Positions 1 to 7,186 of a stretch of 64,000 bases of DNA are shown in pieces. Under the pieces are notes generated by a model. That model saw only the letters and a program-made list of their open reading frames with translations. It ran no database searches and had not been told where the DNA came from. The position numbers were made by a program, and so were the translations under genes. Location: positions 1 through 64,000 of the forward strand of contig SVGB01000002.1 in NCBI GenBank assembly GCA_015056565.1. The letters run 5' to 3'. Every line of letters begins with the position of its first letter. Position 1 is the stretch's first letter. Source of the stretch: Butyrivibrio sp. GTDB lineage: Bacteria; Bacillota; Clostridia; Lachnospirales; Lachnospiraceae.

Positions 1-31
1 TACGGAAGATTAACCAAACGGAGGTATTAAA

Positions 32-796
32 ATGAGCGTTGTATCAATGAAACAGTTACTTGAAGCAGGTGTACATTTTGGACACCAGACAAGAAGATGG
101 AACCCTAAAATGGCTCCTTACATCTTCACAGAGAGAAACGGAATCCACATCATCGACCTTCAGAAGTCAGTTGTAAAGGTTGACGAGGCTTACAAGGCAG
201 TATTTGAGATTGCACAGCAGGGTGGAACAATCCTTTTCGTAGGTACTAAGAAGCAGGCTCAGGATGCAGTTAAGACTGAGGCAGAGCGTTGCGGAATGTA
301 CTATGTAAACGAGAGATGGCTTGGTGGTATGCTCACAAACTTCAAGACAATCCAGAGCAGAATCGCAAGAATGAAAGCTATCGAGAAGATGCAGGAAGAT
401 GGAACATTTGATGTTCTTCCTAAGAAGGAAGTTGCTCAGCTTAAGAAGGAGCTTACAAAACTTCAGGCTAATCTTGGCGGAATCAGAGACATGAAGAGAA
501 TTCCTGACGCTATCTTCGTAGTAGACCCTAAGAAGGAAAGAATCTGCATCCAGGAGGCAGAGGCACTTGGAATCACACTTATCGGTATCGGCGATACAAA
601 CTGTGATCCTGAAGAGCTTGATTTCATCATTCCTGGTAACGATGATGCTATCAGAGCTGTAAAGCTTATTGTTGGCAAGATGGCTGATGCTGTTATTGAG
701 GCTAACCAGGGTGCTGAGGCTGATTCAGCAGCTGATTATGTAGCAGAGGGCGCTGAGGCTGAGGCTACAGACATCGAGGAAGTAGCAGCAGAGTAA
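32..796 (+). CDS. rpsB: 30S ribosomal protein S2
   Basis: Structural protein of the small ribosomal subunit, needed for binding S1 and for initiation. The N-terminus ([20 protein letters not shown]) is the family signature, and the core runs to about residue 225. The last 30 or so residues form an Ala/Glu-rich acidic tail, so the protein (254 aa) is slightly longer than most. A GGAGGT Shine-Dalgarno lies 7 nt before the ATG. tsf follows 54 nt downstream, the usual rpsB-tsf pair, and both are expected to be highly expressed. The promoter must lie before the window. Confidence 0.98.
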   Translation: MSVVSMKQLLEAGVHFGHQTRRWNPKMAPYIFTERNGIHIIDLQKSVVKVDEAYKAVFEIAQQGGTILFVGTKKQAQDAVKTEAERCGMYYVNERWLGGMLTNFKTIQSRIARMKAIEKMQEDGTFDVLPKKEVAQLKKELTKLQANLGGIRDMKRIPDAIFVVDPKKERICIQEAEALGITLIGIGDTNCDPEELDFIIPGNDDAIRAVKLIVGKMADAVIEANQGAEADSAADYVAEGAEAEATDIEEVAAE

Positions 797-850
797 TTCC
801 TATAAATATAATATCAAGCAGATTTTCTGCATATAACGGAGGATAAATAG

Positions 851-1804
851 ATGGCTATTACAGCAGCAATGGTTAAAGAGTTACGTGAGTCTACAGGCGC
901 TGGAATGATGGAGTGCAAAAAGGCTCTTACAGAGACTAATGGAGATATGGATCAGGCTGTAGAATACCTTAGAAAAATGGGTATCATGAAGTCTGAAAAG
1001 AAGGCTAGCAGAATTGCAGCTGAAGGTCTTACAAGAATCGCTGTTAAGGATGATCAGACAGCAGCTGTAGTTGAGGTTAACTCAGAGACTGACTTCGTTG
1101 CACAGAATGAGAAGTTCCAGGCATTTGTTGAGGCAGTTGCTAAGCAGGCTGTTGAGTCAAATTCACAGGATCTTGAGTCTTTCATGGCTGAGAAGTGGAA
1201 TCTTGATCAGTCTAAGACTGTTAATGATGCTCTTGTAGAGATCACAGCAGTTATTTCTGAGAAGATTTCAATCAGACGTTTCGAGAAGGTTATAGCTCAG
1301 AATGGTATTGTTGTTCCTTACGTACATGGCGGCGGAAGAATTTCTGTTCTTGTTGAGGCTACAACAGATGTTGTTAACGATGACATCAAGGATGCTATCA
1401 AGAATATCGCTATGCAGGTTGCAGCTCTTAATCCTAAGTTCGTTTCTTCTGAAGATATTTCAGAGGAGTACAGGAACCACGAGAAGGAGATCCTTCTTGC
1501 TCAGGCTATGAAGGAAAACGAAGAGCTTCCTGAAGGAAAGAGAAAGCCTCAGGAGATCATTGAGAAGATGCTCAATGGACGTCTTGTAAAAGAGTTCAAA
1601 GAGATCTGCCTTAACGAGCAGGTTTATGTTAAGGCTGAGGATGGAAAGCAGTCTGTTGGTCAGTATATCGCTCAGGTTGGCAAGGCTAACAATGCAAACA
1701 TCAAGATTGCCAGATTTGTTCGTTTTGAGACAGGTGAAGGTATCGAGAAGAAGAACGAGAACTTTGCTGAGGAAGTTGCTAAGCAGGCAGGACAGCTTGG
1801 CTGA
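851..1804 (+). CDS. tsf: Elongation factor Ts
   Basis: Guanine-nucleotide exchange factor for EF-Tu. The protein opens with the family's UBA-like domain (MVKELRESTGAGMMECKKAL, residues 7-26) and carries the SETDFVA motif near residue 79, a contact region for EF-Tu. The length of 317 aa is normal. An ACGGAGGA site precedes the ATG. It is the second gene of the rpsB operon and is closed by a strong intrinsic terminator, so the min genes behind it are probably transcribed separately. In many Firmicutes pyrH and frr follow tsf; here they do not. Confidence 0.98.
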   Translation: MAITAAMVKELRESTGAGMMECKKALTETNGDMDQAVEYLRKMGIMKSEKKASRIAAEGLTRIAVKDDQTAAVVEVNSETDFVAQNEKFQAFVEAVAKQAVESNSQDLESFMAEKWNLDQSKTVNDALVEITAVISEKISIRRFEKVIAQNGIVVPYVHGGGRISVLVEATTDVVNDDIKDAIKNIAMQVAALNPKFVSSEDISEEYRNHEKEILLAQAMKENEELPEGKRKPQEIIEKMLNGRLVKEFKEICLNEQVYVKAEDGKQSVGQYIAQVGKANNANIKIARFVRFETGEGIEKKNENFAEEVAKQAGQLG

Positions 1805-1820
1805 TAACGCTGTATTTATT

Positions 1821-1854
1821 AGGGCTCTGGTTTTTGCCAGAGTCCTATTTTTTT
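1821..1854 (+). terminator. Intrinsic terminator after tsf
   Basis: Arms at 1821-1830 and 1837-1846 give a 10-bp stem with one G-U pair and a 6-nt loop, followed by a run of seven T at 1848-1854. It ends the rpsB-tsf unit. Confidence 0.9.
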
Positions 1855-1878
1855 ATGGAAATTTTGGCCTATTTGTCT

Positions 1879-1884
1879 TATACT
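1879..1884 (+). promoter_or_regulatory. Candidate -10 box for minCDE
   Basis: TATACT lies between the tsf terminator and minC, the only good -10 hexamer in that gap. The matching -35 region is weak, so this rests mainly on position. Confidence 0.35.
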
Positions 1885-1933
1885 AGTGTAGTGCGTTTTG
1901 GGAATAAAAGACGCAAACGTATGAAAAAGGTTG

Positions 1934-1940
1934 GGTGATC
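1934..1940 (+). promoter_or_regulatory. Unusual Shine-Dalgarno for minC (GGTGATC)
   Basis: This is the downstream part of the extended AAGGAGGTGATC complement to 16S rRNA, not the usual GGAGG core. It lies 5 nt before the TTG at 1946 and decides the start chosen for minC. Confidence 0.5.
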
Positions 1941-1945
1941 ACAAG

Positions 1946-2689
1946 TTGGAGCAAACTGTTACTATTAAAGGCACCAAGTCCGGAATCATTTTGGTTTTGG
2001 ATCCTGGTCCATCTTTTGATTCTATCTTAAAGTCTATTGCTGAAAAATTTGGGGAAGCAGCATCATTTCTTGGAAAAAACAATATGGGTCTTCTCGTAAG
2101 GGGCAGGAGCCTTTCAGATGGCGAGATTGATGAAGTTGTAAGAACAATTGAAAAGAATTCTGATCTTACTATATCCTGTATCATCGATGAAGAATCTGAT
2201 TACGAAAGATTGTTTTCTGGAAAGGGGTCAGATAGTGAGATAAAAACACCTGCTATGAACGAAGCAGTTATGGAATCCATCAAAGATCTTCAGGACAGCG
2301 CATTCATCTATAAGGGCAATCTTCGTTCTGGTCAGGCTATATCAAACGAGAAGAGCATTATTATTCTTGGTGATGTTAAGCCTGGTGCTAATGTTACATC
2401 CTTTGGCAGCATTTTTATCCTTGGGGAACTTAGAGGAAATGCATTTGCTGGAGCTTCCGGTGATAAAAACAGTATTATAATGGCTCTTGAACTTGATCCA
2501 ATCCAGCTAAGGATTGCTGAAACTATAGCAATTTCTCCAGAGGCTGAAAAGGGAACTAAGATTAAGATCAAAAGGAAAAAGCTGCTTAAGGATTCCACAA
2601 GTGGACCGGAAGTAGCATATATTGAAAATGGTCATATTGTTAAAACAAATTATGGCTCATCATTTTTAAGACAATTCTACAAAATCTAA
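1946..2689 (+). CDS. minC: Septum site-determining protein MinC
   Basis: Inhibitor of FtsZ assembly that works with MinD to keep septa away from the poles. An N-terminal domain (about residues 1-100) precedes a C-terminal beta-helix domain with the family motif ILGDVKPGANVTSFGSIFIL near residue 140. I prefer the TTG at 1946, giving MEQTVTIKGTKSG like other MinC N-termini. GGTGATC at 1934-1940 ends 5 nt before it and can pair with the 3' end of 16S rRNA. A TTG at 1931 would add five residues but has no properly spaced site. minD starts 14 nt downstream. Confidence 0.92.
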   Translation: MEQTVTIKGTKSGIILVLDPGPSFDSILKSIAEKFGEAASFLGKNNMGLLVRGRSLSDGEIDEVVRTIEKNSDLTISCIIDEESDYERLFSGKGSDSEIKTPAMNEAVMESIKDLQDSAFIYKGNLRSGQAISNEKSIIILGDVKPGANVTSFGSIFILGELRGNAFAGASGDKNSIIMALELDPIQLRIAETIAISPEAEKGTKIKIKRKKLLKDSTSGPEVAYIENGHIVKTNYGSSFLRQFYKI

Positions 2690-2703
2690 ATAAGGAGGAA
2701 AGT

Positions 2704-3483
2704 ATGGGAGAAGTAATAGTAATAACATCAGGCAAGGGAGGCGTTGGTAAAACAACTACCACAGCAAACCTTGGAACAGGACTTGCCAAGCTTGGTAAAA
2801 AAGTAGTTCTTATTGATACAGATATAGGACTTAGAAATCTTGACGTTGTAATGGGACTTGAGAACAGGATAGTTTATAACCTGGTTGACGTTATTGAGGG
2901 CAATTGTAAGAGAAATCAGGCACTAATCAAGGACAAGAAGTATGAGACTTTATTCCTTTTACCTGCCGCTCAGACCAAGGATAAGACCAGTGTAACACCT
3001 GAGCAGATGAAGAAACTTACAGATGAACTCAAGGAAGAATTTGACTATATCATCCTTGACTGTCCTGCTGGAATTGAGCAAGGCTTTAAGAACGCTATAG
3101 CAGGTGCAGACAGAGCTTTAGTTGTTACAACACCTGAAGTCTCTGCAGTAAGAGATGCAGATAGGATCATTGGCCTTCTTGAAGCCAACGAGATCAAAAA
3201 GCCTCAGCTTATCGTAAACAGACTTCGCCCAGATATGATAAAGAGAGGCGATATGATGTCCGCTGAAGATGTTGTGGACATTCTTGCAATTGAACTTATT
3301 GGTCAGGTTCCTGACGATGAGAATATCGTTGTTGCAACAAACAATGGTGAACCACTTGTTGGAGATAACTCTCTTGCTGGACAGGCTTATATGAATATCT
3401 GCAGAAGAGTAACTGGAGAGAACGTACCATTTTTAGATCTCGAAGCCAAAAAAGGTATTTTCTCATGGTTCAAAAAGAAATAA
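2704..3483 (+). CDS. minD: Septum site-determining protein MinD
   Basis: ParA/MinD-type ATPase that binds the membrane when loaded with ATP, recruits MinC and oscillates under MinE. The deviant Walker A motif GKGGVGKT is at residues 10-17, and DTDIGLRNLD is the following switch region. The C-terminal FSWFKKK is the amphipathic membrane-targeting tip. The length of 259 aa is typical. AAGGAGG precedes the ATG. It sits between minC (14 nt) and minE (15 nt) in one operon. Confidence 0.98.
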   Translation: MGEVIVITSGKGGVGKTTTTANLGTGLAKLGKKVVLIDTDIGLRNLDVVMGLENRIVYNLVDVIEGNCKRNQALIKDKKYETLFLLPAAQTKDKTSVTPEQMKKLTDELKEEFDYIILDCPAGIEQGFKNAIAGADRALVVTTPEVSAVRDADRIIGLLEANEIKKPQLIVNRLRPDMIKRGDMMSAEDVVDILAIELIGQVPDDENIVVATNNGEPLVGDNSLAGQAYMNICRRVTGENVPFLDLEAKKGIFSWFKKK

Positions 3484-3498
3484 TTGGAGGGCAAATAG

Positions 3499-3777
3499 GT
3501 GAAGATCACAGATATTTTCAAGAAAAAGTCATCTAGCGATGTCGCAAAAGATCGCCTTAAGCTCGTACTTGTTTCTGACAGAGCCAGCTGCTCTCCTGAG
3601 CTTATGCAGAGGATCAGAAGCGATATTATAGAGGTTTTATCCAAGTATGCTGAGATTGATATGGATGGTATCGATATCAATTTCACGCAGATGGATACAG
3701 AGGACAATACAACAGGTACTGTTCCCGCTCTTTATGCTAATATTCCCATAAAAAAAATGAACCACAACGTTAAATAA
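3499..3777 (+). CDS. minE: Cell division topological specificity factor MinE
   Basis: Small activator of the MinD ATPase that gives the MinCD inhibitor its pole-to-pole pattern. Residues 1-35 hold the N-terminal membrane and MinD-binding helix (MKITDIFKKK, then RLKLVLVSDRA). The remainder is the dimerisation domain. The length of 92 aa is normal. It starts with GTG behind GGAGGG. Having MinE rather than DivIVA paired with MinCD marks an oscillating Min system. The ATPase gene behind it begins one base after the stop codon. Confidence 0.95.
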   Translation: MKITDIFKKKSSSDVAKDRLKLVLVSDRASCSPELMQRIRSDIIEVLSKYAEIDMDGIDINFTQMDTEDNTTGTVPALYANIPIKKMNHNVK

Positions 3778-3778
3778 A

Positions 3779-6196
3779 ATGGACTATTTGAATGTAGGGC
3801 TTACCCAGCAGGAGGCTAAAAGCCTCTATGAAAAGGGTAAGGGCAATGTACAAATCGATAATATAGGCAAGACAAATATTGATATTATCAAGGAAAATGT
3901 ATTTACATATTTCAACTTGATATTCTTTATTATGGCTGTGCTTCTAATTATATCGGGAGCTTTTAATTCACTGACCTTTCTTCCGGTTATTATTTGTAAT
4001 GCACTTATAGGTATTTTCCAGGGGATAAAGGCTAAGAATGTTTTAGATAAGCTTAAGGTCTTAAATCAATCATCTGTTCTTGTTATCCGTGATGGCAATG
4101 AACAGATGATATCGATTGACAAGCTTGTTCTTGGTGATGTGATAGTTCTTACTGCGGGAAGTCAGATCTGTGCAGATGCAGAAGTTATTGATGGTGAGAT
4201 AACTGTCAATGAGGCACTTCTTACAGGTGAAGCTGATGAGATAACCAAGAAAAGCGGTTGCGAGCTTATGTCAGGAAGCTTTGTGGTATCTGGTAAGTGT
4301 CTTGCAAAGCTTACAAGAGTTGGAATGGATTCATACATTTCGAGACTGATGTTAAAGGCAAAAAAGATGCCTTCCTCAGAGCAGTCAGAGATGGTTAGAT
4401 CCATAAACAAGATAGTTGCATTTGCCGGGATCATCATTATTCCCATAGGTATATCTCTTTTTATACAGAGCTTCTATATTCAGGGCAATTCCTTTGCCGA
4501 GAGTGTTCCATCAATGGTCGCAGCTCTAATTGGAATGATCCCTGAAGGGCTATATCTGCTGCTAAGTATCACATTAGGGCTGAGCACAATGAGGCTCGCT
4601 AAACAAAAAGTCATGCTACATGACATGAGAAGCATTGAGTCTCTTGCCAGAGTTGATACTATCTGTGTCGACAAGACAGGAACTATTACTGACAACAGTA
4701 TGTTGGTTGCAGAGACAGTTTTAGCTGATGGAAGTGATGACCCAGAATCCATAAGCTATTATGACAATCTTATAGCTGACTATATTGGTTGTGTTCCAGA
4801 TGATAACATAACAATGCGTGCTCTGGAAGACTATTTTCCTATCAGGAACAGCAGAACCTGTATTTCTTTCCATGCTTTTTCTTCAAAGTATAAATACAGC
4901 GCTGTACAGTTCACTGATGGCACATATGTACTTGGAGCGCCTGAGTTTGTGTTAAAGGAATGTTATAGCAAGTACGAAGAGATAATTTCAGGCTTTTCGA
5001 AAAGGGGACTAAGGGTGCTGTGTTTTGCCGCATATTATGGCGGTGCTGATGGAAGCAGTATTATAGATGAAAACGCAGACAGCATTTCTGCCTCAGTTCC
5101 AAACACTTCATTGGATGGAGCAAAAACCGTTCCGCTTGTATTTATTCTTTTGCAAAATCCAATAAGAGAAGCCGCAAGATCAACATTTAGGTATTTTAAA
5201 AAGCAGGGCGTTGAAGTAAAGGTCATCTCTGGAGATAATCCTCTTACAGTTTCCGAGGTCGCTAAAAATGCGGGAATTGATAAAGCTGAGAGATATGTTG
5301 ATGCCAGCATCCTTGAAGATGAAGATATAAAAGATGCTGTCAGAAAATATAACGTATTTGGCAGGGTATCTCCTGAGCAAAAACAGAAGATCATAAGAGC
5401 TTTGAAGAAAGATGGCCATACTGTTGCAATGACCGGAGATGGAGTCAATGATATCCTTGCCATGAAGGATGCTGACTGCTCAATTGCCATGGCTGCTGGA
5501 TCAGAGGCAGCTGTTCAGGCAGCACAGGTAGTTCTTATGGATTCTGACTTCGCTAAAATGCCAAAGATTGTAGGCGAAGGCAGAAGAAATATCAACAACA
5601 TTGAAAGAACTGCAACACTGTTTTTGGTGAAAAACATTTTCTCACTGCTTCTTGCTGTTTTCTCCATTATAAATGTGTGGACATATCCGCTTCAGCCATC
5701 ACAGATCACTATGGTCAGTCTTGTAAATATAGGTATTCCAGGGTTCTTTTTGGCAATGGAGCCCAACAATAAAAGAGCCAGAGGTCATTTTCTTATTAAA
5801 GTGCTGTTAAAAGCAATGCCTGCAGCTCTGACAGATTTTTTTGCGATAGCAGCCCTTGTTGTTTTTGGAAATACTTTTGGTGTATCTCCGGATGATGTTT
5901 CGGTTGCTGCCACATTTCTTTTAGCAATTGTAGGATTTATTATCCTTGCAAATGTAAGCGCGCCTCTAAACGGGTACAGAATTAAGGTAATATCAGGCTG
6001 TATAGTTGTAATGATACTAGGAGCGATTTTCTTCCATGATCTGTTCTCAATAAGCTATGTATCTGTAGAGTGCATAATGCTTTTTGTGCTTTTTGCAATA
6101 GCAACTGAGCCATTTATGAGATATCTTACATTGATATTTGGAGCAGTAGAGCACAGAATGCAGAAAGTTTTTAATCAAAATAAAGCAAAGATTTAA
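3779..6196 (+). CDS. P-type cation-transporting ATPase, CtpE-like
   Basis: Membrane pump driven by ATP through an aspartyl-phosphate. The actuator loop has TGE (residues 149-151), the phosphorylation motif DKTGT has D298, PEGL (255-258) lies in the fourth membrane helix, and TGDGVND is near residue 552. The PEGL helix and 805-aa length resemble the Mycobacterium CtpE and pneumococcal Exp7 group, for which calcium uptake has been proposed. There is no N-terminal metal-binding domain, so a copper or zinc role is unlikely. The ATG lies one base after minE with no Shine-Dalgarno, suggesting translational coupling. The substrate is not certain. Confidence 0.88.
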   Translation: MDYLNVGLTQQEAKSLYEKGKGNVQIDNIGKTNIDIIKENVFTYFNLIFFIMAVLLIISGAFNSLTFLPVIICNALIGIFQGIKAKNVLDKLKVLNQSSVLVIRDGNEQMISIDKLVLGDVIVLTAGSQICADAEVIDGEITVNEALLTGEADEITKKSGCELMSGSFVVSGKCLAKLTRVGMDSYISRLMLKAKKMPSSEQSEMVRSINKIVAFAGIIIIPIGISLFIQSFYIQGNSFAESVPSMVAALIGMIPEGLYLLLSITLGLSTMRLAKQKVMLHDMRSIESLARVDTICVDKTGTITDNSMLVAETVLADGSDDPESISYYDNLIADYIGCVPDDNITMRALEDYFPIRNSRTCISFHAFSSKYKYSAVQFTDGTYVLGAPEFVLKECYSKYEEIISGFSKRGLRVLCFAAYYGGADGSSIIDENADSISASVPNTSLDGAKTVPLVFILLQNPIREAARSTFRYFKKQGVEVKVISGDNPLTVSEVAKNAGIDKAERYVDASILEDEDIKDAVRKYNVFGRVSPEQKQKIIRALKKDGHTVAMTGDGVNDILAMKDADCSIAMAAGSEAAVQAAQVVLMDSDFAKMPKIVGEGRRNINNIERTATLFLVKNIFSLLLAVFSIINVWTYPLQPSQITMVSLVNIGIPGFFLAMEPNNKRARGHFLIKVLLKAMPAALTDFFAIAALVVFGNTFGVSPDDVSVAATFLLAIVGFIILANVSAPLNGYRIKVISGCIVVMILGAIFFHDLFSISYVSVECIMLFVLFAIATEPFMRYLTLIFGAVEHRMQKVFNQNKAKI

Positions 6197-6221
6197 CCAT
6201 ATTATTATTTTGTGTTATAAT
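6193..6221 (+). promoter_or_regulatory. Promoter for the OhrR-like regulator
   Basis: TTAACC at 6193-6198, a 17-nt spacer and TATAAT at 6216-6221 with the extended -10 TG at 6213-6214. It lies between the ATPase stop and the regulator start. Confidence 0.65.
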
Positions 6222-6256
6222 AAATAGCATAAAATTCAATTCAGGAGTATGTTGTA

Positions 6257-6697
6257 ATGGATAATCAGGATAAATATGAATCATTAAAGCTCAGCAATCA
6301 GCTTTGCTTCCCACTCTATGCATGTTCAAAGGAGATCATCAGAAAGTATAAACCATATCTTGATGATATTGATCTTACTTATACTCAGTATATTGCCATG
6401 ATGGTTCTTTGGGAGAAAAAGACTGTAAATGTAAAGATGCTTGGTGAATGTTTATATCTTGATTCCGGTACACTTACACCTGTGCTTAAAAAGCTTGAGT
6501 CCAAGGGCTATATCACAAGAGTCAGATCCAGTGAGGATGAGAGGAATCTTGTGGTTTCTATTACTCCTGAAGGAGAAAAGCTAAAGGATAAAGCTTTGTC
6601 TATTCCACCTTCTATGGGATCATGTGTAAAGCTTACAGCAGAAGAGTATCAGGTACTCTATAAGCTTTTATACAAGATTATTGGAAATGTTAGATAA
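6257..6697 (+). CDS. MarR-family regulator, OhrR-like (peroxide sensing)
   Basis: Winged-helix repressor. The sequence closely follows Bacillus OhrR: N-terminal NQLCF with the reactive cysteine at C17, YLDSGTLTPVLKKLE in the recognition helix, and EDERN in the wing. In OhrR the N-terminal Cys is oxidised by organic hydroperoxides and the repressor leaves DNA. The length of 146 aa is typical. No ohr peroxidase gene is adjacent, so its target is unknown. It could regulate itself or the upstream ATPase. It has its own promoter. Confidence 0.88.
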   Translation: MDNQDKYESLKLSNQLCFPLYACSKEIIRKYKPYLDDIDLTYTQYIAMMVLWEKKTVNVKMLGECLYLDSGTLTPVLKKLESKGYITRVRSSEDERNLVVSITPEGEKLKDKALSIPPSMGSCVKLTAEEYQVLYKLLYKIIGNVR

Positions 6698-6703
6698 TCT
6701 TTA

Positions 6704-6731
6704 TTGATTTTTTGTCCCCATGATATATAAT
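6704..6731 (+). promoter_or_regulatory. Promoter of the Ech hydrogenase unit
   Basis: TTGATT at 6704-6709, a 16-nt spacer and TATAAT at 6726-6731. The expected start near 6738 leaves an approximately 90-nt leader before the metal-sensor gene. Confidence 0.65.
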
Positions 6732-6746
6732 GATATTCGGTCAGTT

Positions 6747-6809
6747 GTGCGTTTTCTGTGACTTTTTATTTCTTTGCGCAGCAAAGTCAAAAAATTAACA
6801 AAGACGCAC
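6747..6809 (+). promoter_or_regulatory. Nested inverted repeats in the sensor/ech leader (operator candidate)
   Basis: Three nested dyads lie between the promoter and the sensor gene. They are GTGCGT/ACGCAC (6747-6752 and 6804-6809), TGACTTT/AAAGTCA (6759-6765 and 6783-6789) and CTTTGC/GCAAAG around a 3-nt loop (6772-6777 and 6781-6786). They may form an RNA hairpin or a repressor operator. The sensor gene begins 20 nt later, so autoregulation is the simplest reading. Confidence 0.55.
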
Positions 6810-6829
6810 ATTATTTTTGGAGGTTTTTT

Positions 6830-7150
6830 ATGAGTTCTCATGTACCTAATGAGAGCGCGGGCCACGAGCATCATCATCACCATGATCCTGAGCATATGAA
6901 GGCCATTGTCAACAGGTTATCCAAGGCAATTGGTCATTTAGAGTCTGTCAAGAAAATGGTCGAAGATGACAGGGACTGTGCTGAAGTTCTTGTACAGCTT
7001 GCGGCGGTTCGCTCCGCAATCAATAACTGCGGAAAAGAAATACTTAAGGAACACATGAGCCATTGTATTGTTCATGCAGTTCAAGACGGCGACGAGAAGG
7101 CTATATCCGATCTCAATGAAGCTGTTGATAAATTTATGAAAAACTCATAA
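6830..7150 (+). CDS. Metal-sensing repressor, CsoR/RcnR/InrS (DUF156) family
   Basis: All-helical tetrameric repressor of 106 aa. The family core runs from MKAIVNRLSKAIGHLESV to LKEHMSHC. C50, H75 and C79 match the metal-binding Cys-His-Cys spacing of CsoR (25 and 4 residues). A His-rich N-terminus (residues 12-22) supplies H14-H18, and H18 falls where InrS, a nickel sensor, has its fourth ligand. The ATG at 6830 is chosen because GGAGG precedes it; an earlier TTG would add 24 residues without a site. It heads the [NiFe] hydrogenase operon, so nickel is the likely signal (inferred). Copper remains possible. Confidence 0.88.
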   Translation: MSSHVPNESAGHEHHHHHDPEHMKAIVNRLSKAIGHLESVKKMVEDDRDCAEVLVQLAAVRSAINNCGKEILKEHMSHCIVHAVQDGDEKAISDLNEAVDKFMKNS

Positions 7151-7186
7151 GTGTTATGAGATTTTAAGTGAAAGGGGCGAAACACC

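Noticed and set aside
818-830. Small hairpin GCAGA/TCTGC between rpsB and tsf
   Set aside because: The stem is only 5 bp, no T run follows, and it sits just before the tsf ribosome site. It is not a terminator.
5035-5490. 151-aa open frame on the minus strand
   Set aside because: It lies wholly inside the P-type ATPase gene, has no ribosome site and reads like a shadow of a conserved frame.
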